Shown here: positions 21,846-33,000 of the stretch, piece by piece | Numbering within the stretch: position 1 is the first letter of the stretch | How the letters are laid out: every line of letters starts with the position of its first letter | DNA from: Tubulanus polymorphus | Lineage: Eukaryota > Nemertea > Palaeonemertea > Tubulaniformes > Tubulanidae | Assembly (NCBI RefSeq): GCF_964204645.1 | Contig: NC_134025.1 | Span: 12,901,001 to 12,965,000, forward strand | Reading direction: 5' to 3' | DNA length: 64,000 nucleotides | Made by a program: the position numbers and the translations under genes | Notes under the pieces: model-generated | What the model was told of the DNA's origin: nothing | Database searches by the model: none | What the model saw: only the letters and a program-made list of their open reading frames with translations

Positions 21846-23246
21846 CAGTCCACTTGGCACTTAAGTCCCAGCGGGCTATTGCGTTCACTTTGCGTCCGTC
21901 CGTCCATAGACGGAATCCAGTTATTTCGGGAAGTTTTGAAGACGCTTCAAGGTAATGTCTTGATATTTGGTTTATACATGTATCTACCCTAGACACATCG
22001 TCAGCCCAAAAACTGGCCCTGTCAGATTCAAGATGGTCGACTGGCAGCCATTGTTGTTTGCCATAATCAGCACTTTTTAAACATTTTCGAAGTTTTCGTG
22101 GGAAATTTTGAAGATGCTTTGATTAATTACCTTGATCTTTTGTTTATATTTGAATCTACCAAAGGCCCATCAGCATAAGAAAATTGGGTCGATCTGACTC
22201 AAGATGGCCGTCCTATGACCTTTTTAGTGCCCAAAAATGTCAATTTTGGCCAGAATTCTAGGTCCTGTAGCTTCCTACTGGTTTGCCATTTCTCATTGCA
22301 ATTGCTGATGGGTACTCTTTAGAGAGGGATGTTTTATACCTGGGACAGGTATTTTGATCAGCCAATTATAACGCAATTGGCGGCCATCTTGTGTCATCAG
22401 TACTCATTCGTAGGTGGGAAAAAGTTTTTCCACATTAAATTGATACCTAAGCATATTGTGTTACTATATTCAATTGGAAAGTTGTAGCCCATAACGTGTT
22501 CTATGATTTTGGTGAGTTTCAAGGTCATTGGTTTTTGTATGTGGCCATCAGGGGGCGTTGAATAATACAATAACTTAGTATCGCTATATTATATTTGTAC
22601 CAAGGCATATTTTGTTGCCATGATCAATTGCAAAGTTGTAGTTCATGACATCGTCTATGATTGTGGTGAGTTTTTAAGGACATTAGTTATTCCATATAGT
22701 CACCAGGGGGCGTTGAATATTAGAAAAGCTTAGTTTTTCCTTATTAGACTGGTACCTAAGCATAGTTTGTTACCATGATCCATTGCAAAGTTGTAGATCA
22801 TGACATCGTCTATGATTGTGGTGAGTTTTTAAGGACATTAGTTATTACATATAGTCACCAGGGGCGTTGAATAGTAGAATGGCTTAGTATTTCCTTATTA
22901 GATTGGTACCTAGGCATATTTTGTTACTATGATCAATTGCAAAGTTGTATTTCATGACATGTACTACAATTGTGGTGAGTTTTAAGGTCATTGGGTTTTG
23001 CATATGGTCACCAGGGGCGTTGAATAGTAGAATAACTTAGTATTTCCATATTAAATTGGTAACGAGGCATATTTTGTTATCACAATCAATTACAAAATCA
23101 TAGCTGCTCACATGTTCTATGATTGTGGTGGGTTTCAAGGTCATTGGTTTTTGTATATGGTCACTAGAGGGCGTTATGTATTGAAATTGTTAGATTGTTG
23201 AGCATTTGAAACCACTTCCCAAGTGAGCATGGTGTCCCTGGACCCC
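21846..23246 (+). mobile_element. TIR element copy B, inserted in the minisatellite
   Basis: Reverse complement of 1101-2357, with five rather than four internal ~152-bp units (CACCAGGGGGCGTTGAAT phrases near 22545, 22702, 22853, 23005; a degenerate fifth near 23160). Left end: TCCACTTGGCACTTAAGTCCC; right end: CACTTCCCAAGTGAGCATGG followed by TGTCCCTGGACCCC. Minisatellite units stop exactly at its left edge and resume at 23247, so the element landed in a pre-existing array. Confidence 0.85.
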
Positions 23247-23400
23247 TAGTTTGGTTTTGTCGCCCGCGACAATTCATTATTCTGGTTTTGTCGCACGCAA
23301 CAATTCAATATTTTGTTTTTGTCGTCCGCGACAATTCATAGTTTTGTTTTATGGCCCCCGACAATTCATTAGTTTGGTTTTGTCCCCGTGGTTTTGTCGG
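23247..23400 (+). repeat. distal remnant of the 31-bp minisatellite
   Basis: About five degenerate units (TTTTGTCGCCCGCGACAATT and variants) continue the array interrupted by the element at 21846-23246. The last units lose the GCGAC half. Confidence 0.9.
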
Positions 23401-23735
23401 AACATTAAGTTTTTTGGTCGAACAGTGTGTTAAGGTCGTTTTGGAAATTTACTCGGTCTGGAATATTTTGGATTACTGTGTATGTCATTTGTCAGGACAT
23501 TAAACAGAAGACGACTTAGGATACTACCATGCGTGACTCCACTAGTTAGACCGTCTCATTCCAAGATGAGGCGTTCGGTTGATTTCGGTTACAAGTTTTG
23601 TCAGAGATAACTGCTGAGCCATTTGGGCGACCTATCATTGATACTGTTTCCTAATAGCCTATTTAGTAATGGCTGACGTTGAGCCTTATCAAATGCTTTG
23701 TTGAAATCCACCGTTGAACAGGATTCTAAGACTGT

Positions 23736-24120
23736 GCAGAAAACCTGTTATCGCTGCTTCGCAGCTATATTTATTTTTTTTTCCCTTTTCCACACAGTTT
23801 TTGTTAAAAGTGTAAAGGCTTCCTTACCTTACCGCTGTCGCCGATACAATCCGTATGATATCCTTCAGCTCACTTCAATCTCCAGATACTGCATGGGAAT
23901 TTTGATAAATCCACGTTATGAAGGCACTGTCGAGCCGTAAACATCGGAAATTTTGCTCCGTTCAATTAGTAGCCATGTTGTGTTTTCTTTCCGAAATTTC
24001 TTTCTTCTTTATGAGGAAGAGCTATCGAATTATTCCCTCTCTTCTCCACAATCAATTTCAAAGTCAATTTTATGAATTTATTGCTCAGCGGGCCGAGTCA
24101 AAGGGTTTACGAGTCCGGGG
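23736..24120 (+). repeat. dispersed repeat, partner of 18085-18640, with CGCTGCTTCGCAGC hairpin
   Basis: Begins GCAGAAAACCTGTTATCGCT and a GCTGCTTCGCAGC stem, then the CCTTACCTTACCGCTG and GAGCCGTAAACATCG blocks shared with 18.1-18.6 kb. The leading hairpin module (CAGAAAA...GCTGC-TT-GCAGCTA) also occurs alone at 26658-26694 and 37205-37239, so it is probably one end of a dispersed family. Confidence 0.6.
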
Positions 24121-24520
24121 TTCGCGTGTCTGACAGGTTTACAGGCATTTGTTTGTTACCTCTTTAATATTTTTGATTTCTTGTTATTCCGGTTATTTCA
24201 TTTAAGTATATTGCTGATCAGTTCATGTAACCAAAAGCGTCAATAAACAGATTTTGTATTGATCAAGTTTAGATCAAGGTCGTTGAGTCGCGTAGGGCTA
24301 CTAGAATTATGTTCGTCTCAGAGAGAAAACAAACGACAGAAAAGTATCAGGTGATTATCGATAGCCTACTACGGTACACACAGTTGACAGTGTTAGGCCT
24401 GTGCCGGTTGGTGCGCACTGGGACTAAATATACTGGTTGGTCAGTTGGTTCAGTTGTGAAGTGTGGAAGCTAAGAAAGCCTACCAGTATTTATTTTTCTA
24501 TAGGCCTATTATAGTAGCCA
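24121..24520. other. no gene seen
   Basis: AT-rich non-coding sequence with scattered AGGCCTA motifs. Nothing I can name. Confidence 0.4.
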
Positions 24521-25082
24521 ATACCATTTTGAATACGAAGTTGTAACCCGTATGTGACTGTACGGTGATCTCCACAGGTTAACCGTACGTGAGTTCCCTA
24601 CTAACGCCGTACGTGAGTTCCTAGGCCTAGTACCCAATACCATTTTAATTACGAAGTTGTTACCGTACGTGACTGTACGGTGATATCCACAGCTTAACCC
24701 TACTAACGCCGTACGTGAGTTCCTAGTTCCAAATACTATTTTAATTACGAAGTTGTTACCGTACGTGACTGTACGGTAATATCCACAGGTTAACCGTTCG
24801 TGAGTTCCCTAAAAACGCTGTACTTGAGTTCCTATAATCTGCAAACACGCATGTTTGAAAGAATAGAGTTTGGGTTAGGTGAGGCTAGGCTATTTCTAAA
24901 TCATATTTCATCCACCCTGCAGTTACGTTCCGTGGCACAGTGGGTAAATCACTGGACTACTACTGGATTTTTTTTCGTTTGGTTTCGAATCCCTATATTG
25001 CAAGTCTGAGCATAGCGTCAACATACTCACATATGGCTAACCTGTAGAAATCACCGTACAGTCACGTACAGGTTACAACAGC
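24521..25082 (+). mobile_element. composite MITE: three tandem ~100-115-bp units, tRNA-like core, inverted end copy
   Basis: Three direct units (starting ATACCATTTT near 24521 and 24637, and AATACTATTTT near 24731) each contain GTACGTGACTGTACGGT and GCCGTACGTGAGTTCCTA. At the far end (about 25043-25082), TCACCGTACAGTCACGTAC and GTTACAAC are the inverted copy of the unit start, so the whole can fold back. Between lie GGGTTAGGTGAGGCTA (nearly the same phrase as in the 14363-14704 MITE) and a tRNA-like segment at about 24930-24995 with an A-box-like TGGCACAGTGGG and a B-box TGGTTTCGAATCCC. No cloverleaf intact enough to call a gene. Confidence 0.65.
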
Positions 25083-25620
25083 GTTTTAAGTATAAAGTGA
25101 GTACGACAAGCCTACCATGCCTATGTACTACAAACGCAACTTTTTCCCTCTCGTCGGCCCTACAGTGATGTTACTATAACTGGTGCCATTATAACATGGA
25201 TAGGATTAGGTCAGGACTAGCCTAAAGTCTAATTCAGTCTATGTACTAATTCACTCGATAGGCCTATTTCTAAAACAATACAGTGAAGTAACATGCAGAA
25301 AGGCTAATTGATTTGAGCCATGTGATTAAATTTGGCCAGGCCTTCTCTGACCTGCTGACATTAATAGTCAAACCAAAATGTTCATGTGGTCACGGCTTGT
25401 ATACCAAAAATCATTGTAGGCCTGTACATTTTGCTGTTTATAGGTTTGGTATACCGATTTCTCCATTCTTGACTGATAAGTGTACGGTACAGCTGTACAC
25501 ATTATACAATTGTTCCAATGGGAATAGGGCCTAACGTTCATTCAAATATCCAACATTGGTGAAAGTTTGATTACAGTATACGTGTACTGTAGGTTTTCAT
25601 GTTGTATGAATATTTTGCAG
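25083..25620. other. intron-like sequence before the orphan exon
   Basis: No ORF with coding character. A polypyrimidine-poor acceptor (TGAATATTTTGCAG) ends at 25620 and leads into the exon below. Confidence 0.35.
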
Positions 25621-25759
25621 TTCAAATGGGAATGATGCTGATTCCAATGTCAAACGCAAGAAGTTAGATGGTCAAGGACAGTCAACACCAATGAAGATAT
25701 CTCTCTTCGACCGATGTTGCACCATAGAAGATCTGATTCTTTCAACTCAAGGAAAGTGA
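25621..25759 (+). CDS. 3'-terminal exon of an unidentified plus-strand gene
   Basis: After the acceptor tattttgcag, one base completes a codon. Then 45 residues follow (SNGNDADSNVKRKKLDGQGQ, then STPMKISLFDRC, ending STQGK) before TGA at 25757-25759. The basic KRKK stretch and balanced codon use look like genuine coding sequence. Candidate poly(A) signals AATAAA lie near 26005 and 26473. Upstream exons are not visible in the 17 kb of repeats to the left, so the intron may be very long or the upstream part lost. Protein family not recognised. Confidence 0.45.
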
Positions 25760-27140
25760 TTCAACACGATCGACATAACACTGGAATAGGTTTGCAGTAA
25801 CTAACTGTTCATTTCATTTAGTCCTATGTACTTCTTAGCCAATTTGGATTTGATTGTTATTGAAACTCTGGAACTGTTAACAAAAGACAAGTAAGACAAG
25901 TTGAAAAAACACAAGTTATGCTTGATTCTCATGTTCAAATTTAATTCAAATTCAAATTTATTTTATTACATCATATTTACAAAGCATATCATTGGTTCAT
26001 ACAGTAATAAAAATTAGGACAGAACAAATATTATTACAGAATTTCCAAAAAGGCAATGAATTTCTATAACTAAATGAACATTATTTTTCTAATAACTCAG
26101 ATCAAGAGTGACTCTCCCGTTTATTAGGAAACACACACAACTAGTGGAATAGGTTTGATTTACACACATGTTGCAGGTATCAATTGTTTATCACTATAGA
26201 ATTTGTAATCCATAAAAGCCAAAATCAACATCAGGTGGAAACTCAGACCAAATCAATTCATAATTTATTGATTGAATCTACACTACAATATGTATTTATT
26301 CAAATATTTCAATAAAAACATTAACTTCTTAAATCTATTCTAAATCATAATACGTTCTTATCTGTAAATTTACTCAATCTATCGACTCAGCAGGTGCTTA
26401 AGATGAGTTCTTAATAGGACAGATCCATTTTTAAGCATGGTGATAATACAGTATCATGATGTTTGAATGCCAAAATAAATGCCTGGTCAAATAAATTAAT
26501 ATTTGTTGATTGTACGTCCGCGTATGTTCGGTTTCAAAGCTGTATCATATTTGACGTTTACACAGTGGTTGCATATTAGGTTCGAATCTGTCAATGCATT
26601 TTATTCTATGTATCGATATTTCAATTTACTACAATTCCCATCATTCTGAATGGCTTTGCAGAAAACCCGTCATCACTGCTTAGCAGCTATATTTTATAAT
26701 TCATTTTCTTGTTAGGCTAATATACACTTCCATACACCATGCATTTCAAAGCACCAATGGGTTCCAGTTCATTGTCCATTGTTATTCTGGATTCTGCTTA
26801 AAGAAAACTGGGCTACATACTTCGAACAAGGGAAGCTATTTCAACACCTTTCCGCTCTGATTTTTATGTAATAGCCTATGTACTTCTAAAGACATACACC
26901 TAACTTTACTTCAACATATAAATCCTTGCTCACTAGGAATAGTTGTGTACTAGACCTAATGCAGACAAGTTTTTTTCTTGGATGGAGCTGGGCTTAACTC
27001 GATATTCCTGATATATTTCTGATTAATCAAGCCAGTGCTTAATTTGATGAAAGCACCAATAATGAAAATGTTATTGCTTTTTGCCATTTTAATTGGATTG
27101 AAGTCTGATTAATCAGAAATAGATCTCCGTAGACGTTTTC
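25760..27140. other. putative 3' UTR and intergenic sequence before NXF1
   Basis: AT-rich. It contains the second copy of the CAGAAAACCC...CTGCTTAGCAGCTATATTT hairpin module (26658-26694) and two AATAAA signals. No open frames of interest. Confidence 0.4.
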
Positions 27141-27512
27141 ATTAAAGCTTGATAGTGAGGAGCGCTCTGCGAATGAAATGTACTTCGTTCAGCAATCAAC
27201 TCATTTGTGCCATTATGATCGGTTGCAGACATTTAAAGGACAGACTCCTTATCGATTCTGCCGTCAGGGTCTGCCTAGTTCCGATAGTCGGCACGATTAT
27301 TCATCACGGTTCATCGTTGATGCGGACAGGTTTTTGGTCACGTCACACGGCTCGATTGACCGCTTCCATTGGCGGAGGCCGGTCCATAGAGAATATGGAA
27401 ATATTCCATTCCATACGATGAGGCATAATCCGTTTCCAGTCAATGTCTATGATGGAACTCATCATGATAGAGAGCAATATTTTAGAGAAGCGTGTTTTTT
27501 AGAATACACCGC
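27139..27512 (+). CDS. candidate 5' coding exon joined in phase to NXF1
   Basis: An open frame of about 120 codons contains MYFVQQSTHLCHYDRLQTFK at 27178 and ends ...REACFLEYTAG G|gtattc. It is rich in Tyr, Arg, His and Phe and has coding-like codon use. Its end phase (one base, G) is exactly what the first firmly identified NXF1 exon (starting AA CAC GAT at 28164) needs to make the Glu of '(S)EHD'. It may start at the internal ATG or be an internal exon from a cattaaag acceptor at about 27138. Vertebrate NXF1 has only about 10 residues encoded here, so this would be a lineage-specific N-terminal extension, an alternative first exon, or an unrelated small gene. Sequence family not recognised. 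Confidence 0.4.
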
Positions 27513-28163
27513 AGGAGGTATTCCTAACAATATTTTTTTTTTGTTCTTTTGTATTTTTGCATTCTATAAAAAGAACTGTGGTTGGCAATCCTATACCAAC
27601 TAATATCTGTTTTGCGTATATAGAGCGACTTGTAAGTCCACCTTTCGGCTGGGTGCAGGTTAATGTAATTGACCCGCATTATATGTATTTATATTGCACG
27701 TGTCTCTAACTATAAAGATGTAGGTTCAAAATGCGTAGCAAAAAAGTAAGAATATCATTTGATTCATATGACACAATTTTTCAGTCAGGCCTGAAAACTA
27801 AGGCTATGTACGCATGTATTCGGATTGCGAACTCCAGGGGACCAGAAAATATGTTCCTTTTAGCCCATAATTTGTTATACACGGTATGAAATGATTTAAA
27901 TTTGGGATGAAATTTTTGGTTTGTAATAACTGATGAATGATTATATCTGAGGTGGTTATAACTAGGTTCAATTGCAGTAGTCCCTTATGTTTTGGTGACC
28001 CAAGTCTACTCTTTCAACTCATTCTGTTATTTCGATTAAGACTTGATTATTATTCCGTCGAGATCACGAACCGAAGCATTGGCAAACAGCTTGGCAAAAT
28101 AACATTATATATGCCAAATTAGTATCAATATGTTAAGGACCTAAATGGTTCTCATCTTTTCAG

Positions 28164-30035
28164 AACACGATGTCCGTGATGAAGATTTCGGAAATTATAG
28201 CTATAACAGAGGTGGTAGCTGGAGTTCATGGAGAGGAACAGGACGTAAGAGCCAAGGTTATCGTGGAGGCAACCGCCGAAGCAGCGGGGGATACCGGGGT
28301 GGAGCCAGAGGCGGCTACAAGAAAGATAAAGGTAAGCTTAGGATCAAGAAGTCTTCTGATAAAAAGTGATGTTCATTTTGTTGGTAGTTTTTGTATCTAA
28401 TCTACATACAATGCGTTTAAACATAGGCCGATTTGTCATAATTTCATTTAAAAAGACTTTAAAAAAAAGATTTTCAACAATTGACGCAAACGAAATTCAG
28501 GGATCAGTTTCAAATTAGTTAGGTGCAGATTGTGGAGGTAGTACATTTTGAAATAAACTTATGAATAGTGAGCTTGAATGAATTCGTGTGATTTTTACCA
28601 AAAAAAATTATATTCTTTGTTATGGACTTTCGATTTTCATAAAAACTTCTTGATTCAATCAAGGGGGGACATCTTAGGCTTTTTTGATTACTTGGAGCAA
28701 GGATTCTCTGAAATTCTGCCAAAAACTTCGTGCCGAAGATAGGTATGCGTTTCCATTCATAATTTGAAAAAAGAAATTAAAAAAAAAATATTTTCGTCCA
28801 TATTTTCGATCTGATTGTCTGTAAAAGGTCAGTTTTCTCCCATCATTTGAATTCAATCCAATAGAGTTTTCTCTCTTTTTGATTTGTTCTACTTAATCTC
28901 TAGAGTATCAATGCTGGATTAAACATACACTTGTGTAAATTTAGGAAAGTCCATATAAGAATTATATTTCATGTTTTTTTTCATAAGTTACTATAGCCAA
29001 AAATAACTATAGAGTCAAAACTAATACTTAAGTATACGGCTTGAAAGCTCAAAACAAACATGATGAATATGTTTATGTACAGTTTTACTTGGCTTTATTC
29101 TATCAATTTATGGAGTAAAATGGTCTTTGTAGTCAGGGATGAGCATTCCCCGTGGATTTCGGTATTGAAAAATATCAATTTTCCAAATAGTCCAAAAATG
29201 ATGTAAAAGTATGGGGGGGTGGTGATCATCTCATTCAATTGGTCTGGCGCGATCGGTAATCAGGTGAACCGTAAAAGCGTTCAGAGCCTGTTTTACTTAT
29301 CGTTACGTAAAAGCATTTCAATGCATATTCACTGCAACACAGTGATTTTGTATCTACATATGTACTACGATGAGTGTGTATGTATTTTATCGATCGGTTG
29401 CAGACACGCGCGTGCGGCTACAGTAGTAATGTACATAGGCCTACTTACTGTTGCCGCGCGTGTGTGGCGAACGCCTTCAGAAATTATACACTACTGGGTG
29501 ATGATTTTTAGTGAGCATTCATCGACGCATTTTTACTGCAATAATTCAGGGCTTGACCCGTAATGCATGAGATGCTGAATGTCATCGAATGAGGATGTAC
29601 CACATTGGAACTGGCCATTACCTTCCAAAATATAATAGTCGTTTATGGGTTCAAGATCGCTCTAAGTGCTCGGAAAACGCATTTAATTTCTAAAATTTTC
29701 TTGGGGGAGGGCCCTAACCCCCCGAAATAGCTTCGCGCCTTCGGCGCTCGCTAGTGCTGACGGCTATGCCGTCAGCTGGTTCGCGTGTGCAACTCAAGAA
29801 AAAAAAACCCGCGGATTTTACAGGTCGGCGTTCTCATCCCTGGTAGTACCTCTTGAAATTCCACTGACAGGTTTTCAAATTGCAGGAGTGAATCCTCTGT
29901 CGAGACTAGATGACGATGAAGATGTTGATATGGTTGGAACCGGAGGGCCTGAAACATCGCGTCAACGTTATAACCCTTACAGTAAAGGGGGACGTCGTGG
30001 TACCAGTTCTAATCGAGGCAGAATTAATGATTCAG
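28164..30035 (+). CDS. NXF1: NXF1 N-terminal RGG exons
   Basis: Exons 28164-28331 and 29886-30035 encode [18 protein letters not shown], many RG/RGG/GYRGG repeats, an acidic DDDEDVDM patch and the RYNPY element that precedes the RRM in vertebrate NXF1. In the family this region binds RNA and the export adaptor ALYREF and contains the nuclear import signal. Both exons end in phase 1. Confidence 0.93.
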
Positions 30036-33000
30036 GTATGGAATGTCTACATTTTAAACAAAGCTTTGCTTCCTGTAAACGGTATTTTACTTGCTCCGTT
30101 GAATGATATTTTTCAATGTATAAAAACAGTATGATATTCTCACCATCCGTTATGGGAACATGCAAATATATATATATAGAGGTAGCCTACGGCCCAGGGT
30201 GCTGTGCATCAAGCATGCACTAGAGGGACAGAATCTTTTTCCCACTACAACCAAGCTTTTCGTATCTAGACCTTTCCACAATCATACCAAGGCCGCACTA
30301 AATATACTTACCGAATATTTGCAGGGTGAGAATAGCATAAAAAAGGGTTATGCATTAATTTTCTTCCACCATCTGTAGACATAATCAAGTTTATTTTTGG
30401 GAGATTATTGAAAACAACTGGAGATAAAAATTTGGTCTGATCGGAATCAAATTGGCCGCCATCGATATATGCCAAAATTAGTACTATTTACACATTGTTG
30501 GTATCGGAAATATTGCAGGCACATCAACTATTTCTTGAGGTTTTTATATGTAGGCCTATATTAATCACCCTAGGGTCCATAAGCTAAGATAAATCGAGTA
30601 GATAGCTATCATCGTGCTGTAGTATTCTTGCACACATCGCAATGATATTATAATATTGTAGTCAAGTAATTCACTCTGATAAATTTGACACACTTCTCAG
30701 AAGCCATGTGTGAAGCTGAAAAAAATCCATTTTAGGCCCGAAGCTTCTTTATGTTTTCCATAAATAACATTGAAATTTAAGAAGATACATTTTGAAAAGA
30801 CATCTTAAAAATATCAGATTTGTTTTTTTTTTTCAATTAGTTAAATTTTGTGCATATATGTCCCTGGAACCCTTAAATGTTTCATGTACAGTTACCGTGT
30901 TAATTTTGCTTGGATTTTCAGTTACTAAAAGATTAGGAATGCCATTTCGAGATACTAGAGGTGGGAGGCGGGGCGGGCGCGGCAGCAGGTCTGGAGGCAA
31001 CTACAACAGTGGACCCAATGCGTGGTACAGAATTGTGGTAAGTAACTGGTGAATCAACATATTTGAGTTGTATAATTAAGGTCATGCATGGGCGTCCCCA
31101 GGATTTTTTTTCGGGCAGTTCGATTTTAGGAGGTCTGAGGTCCTCCCACAGAAAATTTTTGAAAATTCCTGCAAGCAGGCACATTCTGGTGCAATCAGAG
31201 GCCGAAAGGTAGGTAGGCTACCATTTACTTTGCATGTATCGATTCTATTTTCCTAATTTAGCAAATGCAGAACATGTGCCCACATTCGTCGTCGTTTGAA
31301 AATTCAAACTACTGAACCCCCCTAGGGACGTCCATGATATGTTCTAGTTTAATATTGTTATGGTAGTGTTCTGGAATAAGATTGAGGTTAATCGCTCGGT
31401 GCCCCAGTGACATACATGTATGTCTCAATTTCGGTAAATTCTATGATGACACTGGATGTACACCTAATATCATGTATTAACTGTGCCTTATTTCCAGTTG
31501 CGATCTGGGATAAAAAAAGGAAAAATACGGCAGGCTTTACCTCCCTCATAGGGCATGGGTAGTAATGCCAATGTCAGGATATAACCATTGTGACTGCTGT
31601 TTATACCCTTGAGAAATAATGACATGTAATTCATGGATATCTGAATATAGATTACAAGTTGATATGTTCTAATTAAAGATACCATATGGACGAAAAGCTG
31701 ACAAGGATTTCATCCTCAAAAACATCACTAAGCTTTCAGATTTGCCATTTGTTCCACACCAGGTAACCATATAATTGAATTTTCAATCGACTTTTTGTTG
31801 TTAATAATCAATCGGAAATTGTTTCTCTAATGATGATCATCTATCTATTACAGTTTCACTTCGAAAACAATAATGCAGTTTTCTTAGTTCAAGATACTCG
31901 GGTCGCACAAGCTATCCGCTCAGTCAATAAACGCATCACCATGCCTAATGGTTTTAAGGTATTGATTTGAGATATTATACCTTGTTTTCTGTAGAATTAG
32001 GGCCTGTACTAGTATTTATTTTTCGACATCTTATAAAGTACTGTTTGATATAGCGGCATGGCAGGTGTCATGCTAGGGCTGGATTGCAACTGGTAAACGG
32101 ACATCGTTCAAATCAGGGATAATCCGACCCAAAGAAATTTTACAAATTAAATACATTCCAAGTGATTGTGAAATCCAACTGAGATATAATATATAATATA
32201 TTTTATTTCCACTAAATATTATAATATATCATTATACATTATAAAAATGAAGTGAAATGAAATATTTTAATATTAAGCAGGGGAGACTTGAAGAAGCCGG
32301 TTAATGTCAAACGAGCAACTTATGTCAAACGAACAGTCAGTCCCCCAACAACGGGGACTATATATATATATCAGTCCATATATAATTGAATAATTTATTG
32401 GATGGGGCATTGGATGCCTAGTTAGTTTGAGAGCAAGTTAGAGCAAAATATGCATATTGAATAAGGTTCTTAATTTCATTTTAGAAAAGCTAATAGCAAT
32501 TTACCTCTGGTATCCAAAAATTCAACATTCAATAGGTGTTAAATGTTTATACATTATCAGATTATTCAACACCTAGAGATGGTGATAAGTTTTAGTCTAC
32601 TTATCTTGTGATGATTATAGCAGAATTTGACAGTGACATCAGATTACGTTTTTGTTTGTTTGCAGATGATAATTACAATGCAGGAAACTTCACCTCCAAA
32701 CCCGCCACTGGATGATGACACAGTAGAGAAATTAAAGGTACGTAATCTATTTTGAATGCGACACCTTTTCACTGAAACTGAACAAAGATATTTTACCTCA
32801 CACTCTGTCATTGTCAAATGGACCAGGCATTCTGTAGCCTACTCATTTAAAAATGTTCTTGGTACAATTGCTGAGATTTATTTGAATACTCAATATTGAT
32901 TTGGATTAACTTCAACAGATTTCCTCGTGAATATATGTATATCTTATCGTAACTGATTCATTGGCCTTATGAATGTGGAAACAATCGTATATATCCATAA

